DNA of 18,395 bases from JAVBMC01 sp031552845. GTDB lineage: Bacteria; Verrucomicrobiota; Kiritimatiellia; RFP12; DVOR01. Made by a program: the position numbers and the translations under genes. This document shows positions 7,651 through 15,755 of this stretch, one piece after another (the stretch's first letter is position 1; each line of letters starts with the position of its first letter). The stretch lies in contig JAVBMC010000049.1 in assembly GCA_031552845.1 (NCBI GenBank), positions 1-18,395 of the forward strand, in the 5' to 3' direction. The notes beneath the pieces are model-generated. The model was not told the origin of the DNA. It worked only from the letters and a program-made list of their open reading frames with translations, and did not search any database.

Positions 7651-7838
7651 CCGCAATTAACTAGACCAGAAGACACCATACAATCAGTCACGCCACTCCG
7701 AATAGCTCTACCAACACTCCCTGCAACGGGCACTGTCAACGTACGGGCTTGCAAACCGTTGCTTGTGGAGTTATAAGCTCGTAAGGCGTCAACACACGAG
7801 TAAGTTTCTCACAATAGCATAAAAAATCTTGAGCTCAT
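7651..7838. other. Unassigned intergenic stretch between the V-ATPase terminator and the FGE-like gene's promoter
   Basis: No credible ORF with a ribosome binding site was seen. The only structure noted is a 7-bp inverted repeat, GCAACGG (7723-7729) and CCGTTGC (7756-7762), with a 26-base loop and no T-run after it. A D-arm-like string on the minus strand does not extend into a tRNA fold. The whole gene-free interval runs 7573-7898 and also holds the promoter at 7615-7643 and the terminator at 7839-7864. Confidence 0.35.
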
Positions 7839-7864
7839 AAAAAAGGGATGCCGTGCGGCATCCC
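7839..7864 (-). terminator. Intrinsic terminator of the V-type ATPase operon
   Basis: On the minus strand GGGATGCC and GGCATCCC form a perfect 8-bp stem with a 4-base loop (7845-7864), followed immediately by six T (7844-7839). It lies 34 bp beyond the stop of the K subunit gene, the expected place for the end of the operon transcript. Confidence 0.92.
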
Positions 7865-7898
7865 GGAAAGGTTCGCTTAGATGATGAAAGCTTAACTG

Positions 7899-8363
7899 CT
7901 ATTTGAAGCTGCCCAAGGCAATCAAGGTGAACACCATCGTGAAAATGGCCGTTGTTTCGATAATGCCCAATGCCGCGAGGTAGTTCGGCAGGCCTTGCCC
8001 GGTCTCGGACTGAGCATCCGAAGCTGCGGCACCGGCACGTCCTTGCAGCCATGCTGAGATGCCCATAGCGGAACCGGCAAAGATGCCGAGTACCAAAAGA
8101 GCGAGGCCAAAGCCCGTGCCTTCAACGACAGCAGCTCGTTTAATCATCACGAACATCAGAATCATTCCATAGAGGGTTTGCGTAAGCGGCGCACCGACAA
8201 ACGAAAGCAGCAGCATCGATGCCGGTTTGCCTTGCGCATAACACTTTTTCCAAGCACCAACCGCTGCGGATGCCGCAAGACCGGAACCTAAAGCTGAACC
8301 TGTTGCGCTTAAGCCCAAAGTTGCCACCGCGCCTGCTATACCCATTGCTGTATCTGGACTCAT
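7899..8363 (-). CDS. atpK: V-type ATP synthase subunit K (proteolipid ring)
   Basis: This 154-aa protein is the membrane rotor-ring subunit that carries the transported ion. It has four helices (about 8-36, 50-74, 83-105, 128-150) as two fused hairpins. The ion-binding glutamate is E136 in GIIETTAIF; T61-Q62 lie in APLTQTLYG and Q107 in WLQGRAGAA. From remembered E. hirae NtpK (ligands T64, Q65, Q110, E139), these positions align with a constant offset of three and no gaps, so the sodium-binding side chains all appear conserved. This points to a sodium-coupled enzyme, though side chains alone do not prove it. An excellent GGAGGT lies 5 bases before the start at 8363. It is the last gene of the operon, 39 bp after the I subunit, as in Chlamydia- and Bacteroidetes-type operons, and is followed by the terminator at 7839-7864. 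Confidence 0.95.
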   Translation of the reverse strand: MSPDTAMGIAGAVATLGLSATGSALGSGLAASAAVGAWKKCYAQGKPASMLLLSFVGAPLTQTLYGMILMFVMIKRAAVVEGTGFGLALLVLGIFAGSAMGISAWLQGRAGAAASDAQSETGQGLPNYLAALGIIETTAIFTMVFTLIALGSFK

Positions 8364-8402
8364 GTATTACCTCCGTATTTTTTCAAGTTAGTCAAACCTT
8401 CA

Positions 8403-10259
8403 TCATTCCGAAATAGACTGCGACTCTGTTTGCGCCCCGGCAAAAGGCCGATAGCGGAATCCCGCCCAAGACAACCCCTTCGCGCCTGAAAACTCCAACG
8501 TGTTCAAACGAACTGCATGCACTAAAATAGACAAACCGCCCATTGCCAGATTGACTCCGTGTCCCACGAGCAGAATCACCACCATGCACGGTATCTTCGC
8601 CCAGAGCGGCAAGTCGAAATCCACCGCCATTTGATTAAAATTCTGTGCTACTTGCACCGAGGCCATGCCAACCGCAAACAAGCGTACATAGGAGATGATA
8701 TCGCCCATGCTGCTGATTACATTTAACAGCAGCATCCCCAGCTCGATCCCGCGCGTTTTAAGCTCGTTGCGCTTGAGCATGAAAATAGCTACCAGTGCCA
8801 CCGAACCAACCAATAAATAAATGTTCCACTTCGGCACTTGGTAGCCCTGCACGACAATGCCGCAAATGATGTTATACATCGCACACAATACGCCAATCCA
8901 CCCAATCTGTGCCAACGCGCGGGTATCGGGAGCCAGCTCAATTGCGTTCCACAGCCGCGCCAACCCCAAATGCGCCACGCCAAGCGTGAAGCACAATTGC
9001 ATGATGTTGTTCTGATCACCCAGCCACTTCGCCCACGGATGCACAAGGAACGCTGGCAGCCACTCTGCAGCCATACCGAAGTATGTAGCCGTCAGCATGC
9101 CCCAGGCGATGGTCGCCACGGAAAATACGGTCATCAGCGTAAACGGTGCACGCGGTGCCTTGGGGAACTTCCAACGGGCAAAGAAGGTCGCGCCCAATAT
9201 CAAAGCCCCGTAACCGGCATCGCCGACGAGCATGGCAAAAAAGATCGTGAAAAAGATGTAGAACGGCACGCTCACATCGCTCTCGGTATATCCCGGTGTA
9301 ATGTCCAACGCCTTAAAGAGTGCCAAGATCGGTCGAAACAATTTGGGCGGACGCAGCAGCGTCGGTACCGGTTCCTCCGGCAACGGATCGCGGAACAGCA
9401 GTGCCCAACCCTGCTTTGCCGCAGCAGCACGCACCATCGGCTCCTGATCCGCCGGCACAAATCCCGACAGCCAGCACAATCCACCGGCGGCCTGTTGCGT
9501 ATTGGCATCGACTCGGGCAAATTCATTCACAGCCTGCAGCTCTTCAAGACGGCACGCCACCTCACCACGGCGGCCTTCTACGGCATGGAAATACCGGGCA
9601 AGCTCCGCAATCTTGGTTTCCACCGCCATCAATCGCGAACGGCACCACGACAAATCATGACGCGGCAATGGCACGGCCACGCAGCCTTTTGGCAATTCAC
9701 CGTTCACCACAACCCCGGAAGGCAGTCCCTCGACGGTCTGTCCCAGCATCTGCACCAAATCCCCCTGCGGCACGGCATCCAGATCCTCAGAACCGCTAAA
9801 CAGTTCGACCTTGAGCCCCTTCGCCTGTAAACGGCGGATGTCCTCAACAGAAAAATTACCGAACGGCAAATAGCGGGCAATCTCACTCTGCAAATACGCA
9901 ATCTCGGTATAAAGCTCTGCATACACCAAGGCCAAAGCATTGATACGGACAATCAAAGCCTCTACCGTACAAGGCTGGGCGGGGTCAGGAATCTTCTCCT
10001 CCAGCAGCTTATCAACATTGCCATTGTCAGTCAAGGTGTGCATTTCAACCCGTGCCGGCTTCAAATGCTTGTCAGCTGCAGTCAGGCAGCGCAAGGCGCG
10101 TTCGGCGGCGGCAATCTGCGTTAATGCCGCACGGATTCCCTCGGACTCCGTAACAGACACCTGCACATGCATAACCCCCAAGTCACGCAACGCCTCCAGA
10201 GTAGCCTTCTGTTCCGTGCCCAAACAAACCAACGAAAGATGTTTCATCGGCACAATCAT
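8403..10259 (-). CDS. atpI: V-type ATP synthase subunit I (membrane stator)
   Basis: This 618-aa subunit I/a homologue forms the stator half-channel against the K ring. Residues 1-300 are the cytoplasmic arm with coiled-coil stretches (about 45-130 and 205-245) that bind the peripheral stalk. From about 330 on there are seven or eight membrane helices, including the family motif FFAMLVGDAGYG (340-351). The essential arginine that faces the ring carboxylate is most likely R526 in ISYVRLFAVGMA (522-533). The start at 10259 has a GAGGAGG ribosome binding site 7 bases upstream and overlaps the D gene's stop through ATGA; a second ATG four codons in is less well placed. Length is typical of bacterial and archaeal I subunits (600-680). 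Confidence 0.95.
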   Translation of the reverse strand: MIVPMKHLSLVCLGTEQKATLEALRDLGVMHVQVSVTESEGIRAALTQIAAAERALRCLTAADKHLKPARVEMHTLTDNGNVDKLLEEKIPDPAQPCTVEALIVRINALALVYAELYTEIAYLQSEIARYLPFGNFSVEDIRRLQAKGLKVELFSGSEDLDAVPQGDLVQMLGQTVEGLPSGVVVNGELPKGCVAVPLPRHDLSWCRSRLMAVETKIAELARYFHAVEGRRGEVACRLEELQAVNEFARVDANTQQAAGGLCWLSGFVPADQEPMVRAAAAKQGWALLFRDPLPEEPVPTLLRPPKLFRPILALFKALDITPGYTESDVSVPFYIFFTIFFAMLVGDAGYGALILGATFFARWKFPKAPRAPFTLMTVFSVATIAWGMLTATYFGMAAEWLPAFLVHPWAKWLGDQNNIMQLCFTLGVAHLGLARLWNAIELAPDTRALAQIGWIGVLCAMYNIICGIVVQGYQVPKWNIYLLVGSVALVAIFMLKRNELKTRGIELGMLLLNVISSMGDIISYVRLFAVGMASVQVAQNFNQMAVDFDLPLWAKIPCMVVILLVGHGVNLAMGGLSILVHAVRLNTLEFSGAKGLSWAGFRYRPFAGAQTESQSISE

Positions 10260-10882
10260 GCCACAGCCTCCTCATCTGTCGGCGGCGGCTGATCTGCACT
10301 GCGTCCCTTGGCAATCTTACCGCGCGCCACGGCGGCGGTCTGCTCATCACCAAGGAAAATACGAATCACCCGGATATTCTCTTTGCACTCCGGAATCTTC
10401 ACCTTCTCAAACAAATTCACGCGCTGCGCCGTCATCTGCAGTTCAATCTGAATCAACTCGCGCTGAGCCCGCAACACAGCCCCCTTAGCGCGCAAGGAAA
10501 TCAGCTTGAACAACACCTCAATCGCGGCATCCAGCCACACCGGCGTCGCAAATAAATCCAACGGTGCCACTTCCGTCTCAATCGACTTAAATACAGGAAT
10601 CACCACACCGGCGATGTTGCCTGTATCGGTGACCACCTTCTTCACCTTGACCAACGACTCCAAATCAATCGCCGTGTCGCCAAACATCGCCACCCAATCA
10701 GCAGTATCATTCAGAACACCCTGCTCCTCAACCACCGCCTTATCCAACTGCGCGGTAATATCGGCAATCTCCGCCTGCAGCTGCTGCTTCTTCAACTGCA
10801 ACATCGGCAAAAACCGCTGAAAGCGCTTCAAAGCATCGCTCTGCGCCTTCAACTCAGTCTTTGTATGTTTAATCTTAGCCAT
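10256..10882 (-). CDS. atpD: V-type ATP synthase subunit D (central rotor shaft)
   Basis: This 208-aa subunit D forms the central axle linking the A/B head to the K ring. It begins with the family-typical KIKHTKTELKAQ segment, followed by two long helices (about residues 6-60 and 125-185) that would pair as an antiparallel coiled coil, with a more variable middle. The C-terminal 25 residues are polar and rich in Pro, Glu and Ala. It starts 12 bases after the stop of the unidentified 163-aa membrane protein gene and overlaps the I gene by four bases. No subunit F gene, the usual rotor partner, is present in the operon. Confidence 0.93.
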   Translation of the reverse strand: MAKIKHTKTELKAQSDALKRFQRFLPMLQLKKQQLQAEIADITAQLDKAVVEEQGVLNDTADWVAMFGDTAIDLESLVKVKKVVTDTGNIAGVVIPVFKSIETEVAPLDLFATPVWLDAAIEVLFKLISLRAKGAVLRAQRELIQIELQMTAQRVNLFEKVKIPECKENIRVIRIFLGDEQTAAVARGKIAKGRSADQPPPTDEEAVA

Positions 10883-10894
10883 CTCAAAAAACCA

Positions 10895-11386
10895 CTAACA
10901 GGATGCCCCCATGAAACCGCTATGCGTCATTGACCATAACATTGCCAAAGCCCAATACTGGGCAAAAGCAAATACTAGCAGTGCTAAACCATAAACGACC
11001 TTGCGCGTAGCACCCACTGCTCGATAACACGCCACGGGCAACACTGCAAGCGTAAAGCAGATTGCAAGCACAAGCGGCAACATCAGCAGACGCACCCCAC
11101 AGTTTCGTCCACCCATACCCAAACCAAAAATAATCTCACACAGCAATACCAACAATGGGACTACCCCAGCAATCATTAAATACTTACGCACCACAATCTG
11201 TTTGAAGTAAGGCAACACGAACACGCCCACAAACAACAAACTCAGAACGATACCGCCAAAGATGAAGAGAAAGAATGAAAAAGCATCTGACCGCCTCCAC
11301 AAGAAATCAAGGAAGAAAAGAGACGATTCAATGGCGTCATCACACCACCGATCCATCTGCTCCCAAAATGTCAAATTGTCATACAT
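10895..11386 (-). CDS. Unidentified four-helix membrane protein inside the V-ATPase operon
   Basis: I do not recognise this 163-aa protein. It opens with an acidic, aromatic-rich amphipathic stretch (residues 1-33, with WEQMDRWCDD), then shows four hydrophobic helices at about 37-60, 68-90, 98-121 and 128-152. The loop between helices 2 and 3 is short and glycine-rich (GMGGRNCG). Cysteines occur at both ends and in the loops. It lies between two DUF1648-like genes (upstream) and subunit D (downstream), with gaps of 11 and 12 bp, so it is almost certainly transcribed with the ATPase. It could be an assembly factor, a regulator or a passenger gene; nothing in the sequence decides. Reality of the gene is supported by tight spacing and coherent membrane topology. 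Confidence 0.8.
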   Translation of the reverse strand: MYDNLTFWEQMDRWCDDAIESSLFFLDFLWRRSDAFSFFLFIFGGIVLSLLFVGVFVLPYFKQIVVRKYLMIAGVVPLLVLLCEIIFGLGMGGRNCGVRLLMLPLVLAICFTLAVLPVACYRAVGATRKVVYGLALLVFAFAQYWALAMLWSMTHSGFMGASC

Positions 11387-11397
11387 AGCAATTCAAC

Positions 11398-11955
11398 TCA
11401 AAGAGTCTTCTCCTCACGCCGCGGAATGCTCCACAACTGCCAATAGAACTTAGCGTTTAACAAACAAATCATCACAAAGCACGCCACCATGCACCAATGA
11501 AAAATCGGCGAAGGCTCTCTCATTGGTGTTTGATGCATATGGAACGTTCTCAACGTAGCACCGCATATAAATATGAATAACACCGCTGCAACTTCTAAAA
11601 TGATCCACTGAAACCGCATTTTAAATACGGGGGCATGCGCTTCCTCCATCCAGTAGCGCTTGCGAGGAATGTAAAAACGCTTTGATGCCAGTCGCTCTGC
11701 CGGCATTTTATTAAACATTGCAAGCCCAATCGTAACCATGAGCGCAAAGCCTATACTCATTTCACACATCGGCCACAACAACGTTGTCTTACTAGCCGGC
11801 TCAGTACTAACGCCATTGAAAAACGGCACTTGCTCTGGCAAACGCCAATATGCAAAAGCTAAGATTGCCATGCTTAGCACAAAAGCGAACGCACAAACGA
11901 TGCGCCGCATGCGCAATCCTTTGATCATTTCGTCTGTATGTTTAAGCTGTTCCAT
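11398..11955 (-). CDS. DUF1648-like membrane protein inside the V-ATPase operon
   Basis: This 185-aa membrane protein has four predicted helices (about 17-38, 61-82, 115-138 and 150-173). After helix 1 comes a RLPEQVPFFNGVST segment resembling the DUF1648 signature, in which a proline-containing turn precedes an HFN/FFN-G motif. The ATG at 11955 is chosen because its N-terminus (MEQLKHTDEMIKGLRMRR) aligns with the start of the short paralogue just upstream, which shares KGLRMRRI exactly. A GTG at 11976 would add seven residues and overlap that gene. Its place between B and D suggests cotranscription with the ATPase. DUF1648 proteins have no settled biochemical function, though some relatives (SdpI-type) give immunity to toxic peptides. 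Confidence 0.8.
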   Translation of the reverse strand: MEQLKHTDEMIKGLRMRRIVCAFAFVLSMAILAFAYWRLPEQVPFFNGVSTEPASKTTLLWPMCEMSIGFALMVTIGLAMFNKMPAERLASKRFYIPRKRYWMEEAHAPVFKMRFQWIILEVAAVLFIFICGATLRTFHMHQTPMREPSPIFHWCMVACFVMICLLNAKFYWQLWSIPRREEKTL

Positions 11956-11963
11956 CTTAAGTT

Positions 11964-12137
11964 TCAAAAAGACCACCCATCAGCAGTTCCGTCAAGACCA
12001 AAATGGATAGCCATGTGCTCGGGCAAGAGGCGGTAGCCCAGCACCAAAGAGCCAATGCTTAATGCAAACGCAACAACACAGGCTATGCGGCGCATCCGCA
12101 AGCCTTTCGTCATTGTTTCGATTTGTTGGTTAAGCAT
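11964..12137 (-). CDS. 57-aa DUF1648-like small protein or truncated paralogue
   Basis: A complete ORF of 57 codons begins 15 bp after the B subunit stop and ends 8 bp before the 185-aa membrane protein gene. It has an N-terminal polar segment, KGLRMRRI (residues 11-18), one membrane helix (about 18-37), and then LPEHMAIHFGLDGTADGW, a better DUF1648 signature than its neighbour carries, before stopping at TGA. It looks like an upstream tandem copy of the next gene cut off after the first helix and signature. It could be a remnant of a duplication, or a genuine single-helix protein. No good Shine-Dalgarno was seen, so translation may rely on coupling to the B gene. Confidence 0.6.
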   Translation of the reverse strand: MLNQQIETMTKGLRMRRIACVVAFALSIGSLVLGYRLLPEHMAIHFGLDGTADGWSF

Positions 12138-12152
12138 GGTTGCGTGCTTTTG

Positions 12153-13448
12153 TTACTTCTTCGGCCAGAACTTCTCGGCGAGTTTGGATTGGATGCCTGT
12201 CTCCATCGGCTCAAAGCAATCCGCAAGAATCTGCCAGCCCAAGTCCAGCGCTTTCTCGAGCGGAATGTTGACCGAGAGATCCATCATGTTCTCTTCAAAC
12301 TTCTTGCCGTACTTCAACAGTTTGGCATCCCACTCGGACATACGGAAGCCCATTGCCAGTTTTTCGGCGGTCTCTTTATACGACGCATAGAGCTTGATCA
12401 TCGCGTCCATGATGGTGCGGTGATCCTCGCGGGTGTCTTTGTTGACCTGCTGTTTCAGACGGCTGAGCGAACCGAACGGCTCAATGCGTCCGTTGCGCAA
12501 GTAGAACTGTCCTTCCGTGATATACCCGGTATTATCCGGCACGGGGTGCGTGACGTCGTCACCCGGCATGGTCGTCACAGCCAAAATTGTAATGGAACCG
12601 GCGCCGTCGAAGTCAACTGCCTTCTCATAACGCGCAGCCAGCTGCGAATACAAGTCGCCGGGATAACCACGGTTGGAAGGAATCTGCTCCATCGTAATCG
12701 CAATCTCCTTGAGCGCATCGGCGAAGGAGGTCATATCGGTCAACAGCACCAGCACCTTCTTGCCATCCAGTGCGAACTGTTCAGCCACGGCCAAGGAGAT
12801 ATCCGGCACCAGCAAGCATTCCACAATCGGATCCGCCGCAGTGTGAACAAACATCACCGTGCGCGAGAGTGCGCCGGATTCATCCAGCGTATCGCGGAAG
12901 TTCAAATAGTCATCGTGCTTCAAGCCCATGCCACCAAGGACAATCACATCGACCTCAGCTTGGAGAGCGATGCGCGAGAGCAGTGCGTTGTAGGGTTCAC
13001 CTGCGCGGGCAAATACCGGCAGCTTTTGGGATTCCACCAAGGTGTTGAACACGTCAATCATCGGGATGCCCGTGCGCACCATGTTACGCGGCATGATACG
13101 CTTGGCGGGGTTGACGGACGGCGTGCCGATATCAATCTGATTGCCGACCAGCTCGGGGCCATTGTCACGCGGACGGGCCGAGCCGGTGAACATACGTCCG
13201 AGCAAAGCATCGCCTGACGGCACACGCATCGGCTCGCCGAGGAAACGCACTTGTGCATCGGTCGCTACGCCACGGGCACCGGCGAACACTTGCAACGTCA
13301 CTTGGTCGCCGTTGAGTTTGATGACCTGCGCCAGCGATGAGCCGGTGCGCGAAACAACCTCAGCCAATTCACGGTAACGCACGCCCTCAGCGCGGAGCGT
13401 CACAACACTGCCGGAGATATCGTCAATTCTGTGGTAAACCTTCTGCAT
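12153..13448 (-). CDS. atpB: V-type ATP synthase subunit B (regulatory nucleotide-binding subunit)
   Basis: This 431-aa non-catalytic B subunit alternates with A in the hexameric head. It runs colinearly with the family: N-terminal beta barrel (about 1-75), nucleotide-binding core with FARAGEPYNALLSRIALQ in place of a true P-loop (no GKT), the LLTDMTSFADAL region, IPSNRGYPGDLYSQLA and the GSLSRLKQQV segment that supplies the arginine reaching into the catalytic site, then the helical C-terminal domain. An in-frame ATG at 13496 would add 16 residues inside the A gene; the start at 13448 is preferred because GGAGA lies about 6 bases upstream and the protein then begins at the conserved barrel. 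It is separated from the A stop by one base. Confidence 0.95.
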   Translation of the reverse strand: MQKVYHRIDDISGSVVTLRAEGVRYRELAEVVSRTGSSLAQVIKLNGDQVTLQVFAGARGVATDAQVRFLGEPMRVPSGDALLGRMFTGSARPRDNGPELVGNQIDIGTPSVNPAKRIMPRNMVRTGIPMIDVFNTLVESQKLPVFARAGEPYNALLSRIALQAEVDVIVLGGMGLKHDDYLNFRDTLDESGALSRTVMFVHTAADPIVECLLVPDISLAVAEQFALDGKKVLVLLTDMTSFADALKEIAITMEQIPSNRGYPGDLYSQLAARYEKAVDFDGAGSITILAVTTMPGDDVTHPVPDNTGYITEGQFYLRNGRIEPFGSLSRLKQQVNKDTREDHRTIMDAMIKLYASYKETAEKLAMGFRMSEWDAKLLKYGKKFEENMMDLSVNIPLEKALDLGWQILADCFEPMETGIQSKLAEKFWPKK

Positions 13449-13449
13449 C

Positions 13450-15177
13450 TTATTTCTCCGAAAGAACGGCGCGAACGGCCGCATGGGCTGCTTCAAACTC
13501 GGGCGTATCCGGCGCGGCCTGGTGCCAATCGATGATGGCCTGCTGCAACTTCAAAAAGTAGCGGCGGGCCTCTGCCTTATCCTTAAAAGTAAACTTGCGG
13601 TTTGCCGTCTGCTCCAGCTCACCGAACACCAAACGCTGGCGCTCAACCGGCATCGACGAGTCCACGGGGCTAAATGTGTTCTGCTGCAGATACACCGCGT
13701 CAATCAGCTCAGACTTCAAGTAGTACACAAAGTCCTCCATCGCCGTGCCTTCTTCGCCGACAACCTTCATCATCTGCGCGACATCGCTGCCGCGGCGCAA
13801 GATGCCGCGCATCGCTTCTACCCGCGGCTGCTCGATGATGCTCGGGTATTTGCTCCAAGAGTCCAACGGGTCAATCGCGGGATAACGGCGTGCGTCGGAA
13901 CGGGCACGCGAGAGACCGTGAAACGCCCCGACCACCTTCAACGTCGCCTGCGTTACCGGCTCGTCAAAGTTACCGCCCGCAGGAGACACCGTGCCGCCAA
14001 TCGTGACGGAACCCACCGAGCCATCTTTCAGGCGCACGCGTCCGGCGCGTTCATAGAAGCCTGCAATCACCGACTCCAAATACGCGGGGAATGCCTCATC
14101 GCCGGGGATCTCTTCCAAGCGTCCCGACATCTCACGCAGCGCCTGCGCCCAGCGGGAAGTAGAGTCCGCCAGCAGCAGCACGTTCAAACCCATCATTCGA
14201 TAATACGCCGCCAACGTTGCCGCGGTATATACCGACGCCTCACGCGCTGCCACAGGCATCGAGGAGGTGTTGCAAATAATTACCGTGCGCGACATCAACG
14301 ATTTACCCGTGCGCGGGTCGGTCAGCTCGGGGAACTCGCGCAGAGTTTCCACCACCTCGCCCGCACGCTCGCCGCATGCCGCCAAAATCACAATATCCAC
14401 GTCAGCATTACGGCTGGTCGTCTGCTGCAGCACCGTCTTGCCCGCGCCGAAAGGTCCGGGAATACAATACGTGCCGCCAATGGCCACGGGGAAGAAAGTA
14501 TCAATCGTCCGCAAGCGCGTGGTCATCGTATCCACCGGCTTGAGGCGTTCTGCAAAGCACGTAATCGGCAGCTTGACCGGCCAACGCTGGATCATCGTCA
14601 CCGCATGTTCCTGTCCTTGTGCATCGGTCAGCACAGCGATAGTTTCATCAACCTTGTAAGTGCCTTTGGGCTGAACGGACTTGACTGTGTACACGCCGCG
14701 GAATGCGAATGGCACCATGATGCGGTGTTCAAAGATTCCTTCGGGGACGCTGCCGAGCTTCTCGCCCGCAGTCACACGGTCGCCGGGATTCGCACTCGGC
14801 GTAAACTCCCACTTCGTCTCACGGTTAAGCGCCTGTAGATAAGTTCCGCGCTGAAGGAAGAATCCGCACTGCTCCGCCAGCTGCGGCAGCGGGTTCTGCA
14901 AACCGTCATACACCTGCCCCAGCAAACCGGGTCCCAGCTCAGCGGCCAACAGGTTGCCGGAGAACTCCAGCGTATCGCCAATCGCCAAATCGCGCGTATC
15001 TTCAAATACCTGCAGGTCGGCCACACCGTTACGGATACGGACAATTTCCGCCATCAGCCGCAACGTCTTACCCTCTGCCCCCAGCAACGCATAACCGACT
15101 TCATTCTGCGCCACCGCCCCATCGAAGGCCACTGACACCATGTTGCCGTTCACGCCGATAATCTTCCCTGTTGTCAT
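13450..15177 (-). CDS. atpA: V-type ATP synthase subunit A (catalytic)
   Basis: This 575-aa catalytic subunit hydrolyses or makes ATP in the head. Visible features: N-terminal barrel (1-70), the A-specific insertion (about 110-190), P-loop GPFGAGKT (241-248), catalytic glutamate E270 in ACGERAGEV (267-275), Walker B NVLLLADST (332-340, D338) followed by SRWAQALREMSGRLEE, and a C-terminal helical domain from about 440. The P-loop has Ala where many archaeal A subunits have Ser, and GERAGE replaces GERGNE; both appear typical of the bacterial branch that carries DUF2764. It starts 8 bp after the DUF2764 gene. Confidence 0.97.
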   Translation of the reverse strand: MTTGKIIGVNGNMVSVAFDGAVAQNEVGYALLGAEGKTLRLMAEIVRIRNGVADLQVFEDTRDLAIGDTLEFSGNLLAAELGPGLLGQVYDGLQNPLPQLAEQCGFFLQRGTYLQALNRETKWEFTPSANPGDRVTAGEKLGSVPEGIFEHRIMVPFAFRGVYTVKSVQPKGTYKVDETIAVLTDAQGQEHAVTMIQRWPVKLPITCFAERLKPVDTMTTRLRTIDTFFPVAIGGTYCIPGPFGAGKTVLQQTTSRNADVDIVILAACGERAGEVVETLREFPELTDPRTGKSLMSRTVIICNTSSMPVAAREASVYTAATLAAYYRMMGLNVLLLADSTSRWAQALREMSGRLEEIPGDEAFPAYLESVIAGFYERAGRVRLKDGSVGSVTIGGTVSPAGGNFDEPVTQATLKVVGAFHGLSRARSDARRYPAIDPLDSWSKYPSIIEQPRVEAMRGILRRGSDVAQMMKVVGEEGTAMEDFVYYLKSELIDAVYLQQNTFSPVDSSMPVERQRLVFGELEQTANRKFTFKDKAEARRYFLKLQQAIIDWHQAAPDTPEFEAAHAAVRAVLSEK

Positions 15178-15185
15178 AGCCGTAT

Positions 15186-15734
15186 CTATGCCTTGTCTGT
15201 AAAGTTAAACTCACGCGGAGCCGCCGCATCCACAATCGCCGTCAAGCGTTCCTTGCCGGGCTCCTGCCGGTAACGCGCCCGGCGCAGGGTAATCCTCAGC
15301 TTGACCGCATAGGCAAACACCGCCGCGCCCGCTAAAGGGTCCGGCCCCGCCAAATCTTCCGCAATTGTCCAGCGCAAACGGTCCATCGCCGTCTGAGAGT
15401 CCAACGGATCCCCCGCCTGGAAAGCATTCTCCACCGCATCGCGCAGCCACAAGTCGCACCCCTCGGCCTCACGCAGCCAACGCGTGCCATCGACTCCCGC
15501 CTTCGATGCCCGCCGTACGACAATCGCATTCCGCAGCTGCGTATCCTTATCGCGCCAAGTCTTCACAAACGGATGCGCCGACTCCACCGCGTCATCCAAA
15601 ATCGCCCTGACCGCCTCCGCCTCGTGCGCACCCAACTGCTCCTCGCACAACGCCACAAAACCTTCAGCCGTCAACGTGGGCGGCATATCAAGCGACAGAC
15701 TCGGAAGCGATGCAAGTAGGTAGTTGGCGGACAT
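15186..15734 (-). CDS. DUF2764 family V-ATPase operon protein
   Basis: This 182-aa protein begins with NYLLASLPSLSLD, the hallmark N-terminus of DUF2764, a family found between the E and A genes in V-type ATPase operons of Chlamydiae, Bacteroidetes and spirochaetes. The rest is helical and charged, without membrane segments. From position and size it is thought to replace the archaeal C subunit, linking the rotor to the stator, but that role is inferred from context. It sits 21 bp after the E gene and 8 bp before A. Confidence 0.88.
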   Translation of the reverse strand: MSANYLLASLPSLSLDMPPTLTAEGFVALCEEQLGAHEAEAVRAILDDAVESAHPFVKTWRDKDTQLRNAIVVRRASKAGVDGTRWLREAEGCDLWLRDAVENAFQAGDPLDSQTAMDRLRWTIAEDLAGPDPLAGAAVFAYAVKLRITLRRARYRQEPGKERLTAIVDAAAPREFNFTDKA

Positions 15735-15755
15735 CTCTAAATCTACCTTCCGCCG

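Noticed and set aside
7651..7730. tRNA-like D-arm string (GTTGGTAGAGC on the minus strand)
   Set aside because: The neighbouring bases do not form a D-stem, and no acceptor, anticodon or T arm could be laid out around it.
8838..9830. 330-aa open frame antisense to V-ATPase subunit I
   Set aside because: Same reason: composition of an antisense shadow and no start signals; the minus-strand gene is unmistakable.
12123..13217. 364-aa open frame antisense to V-ATPase subunit B
   Set aside because: His/Arg-rich, no motif, complementary to a well-conserved gene.
13483..14838. 451-aa open frame antisense to V-ATPase subunit A
   Set aside because: Arg/His/Gln-rich translation without any family motif; typical antisense shadow of a GC-rich gene with strong codon bias.
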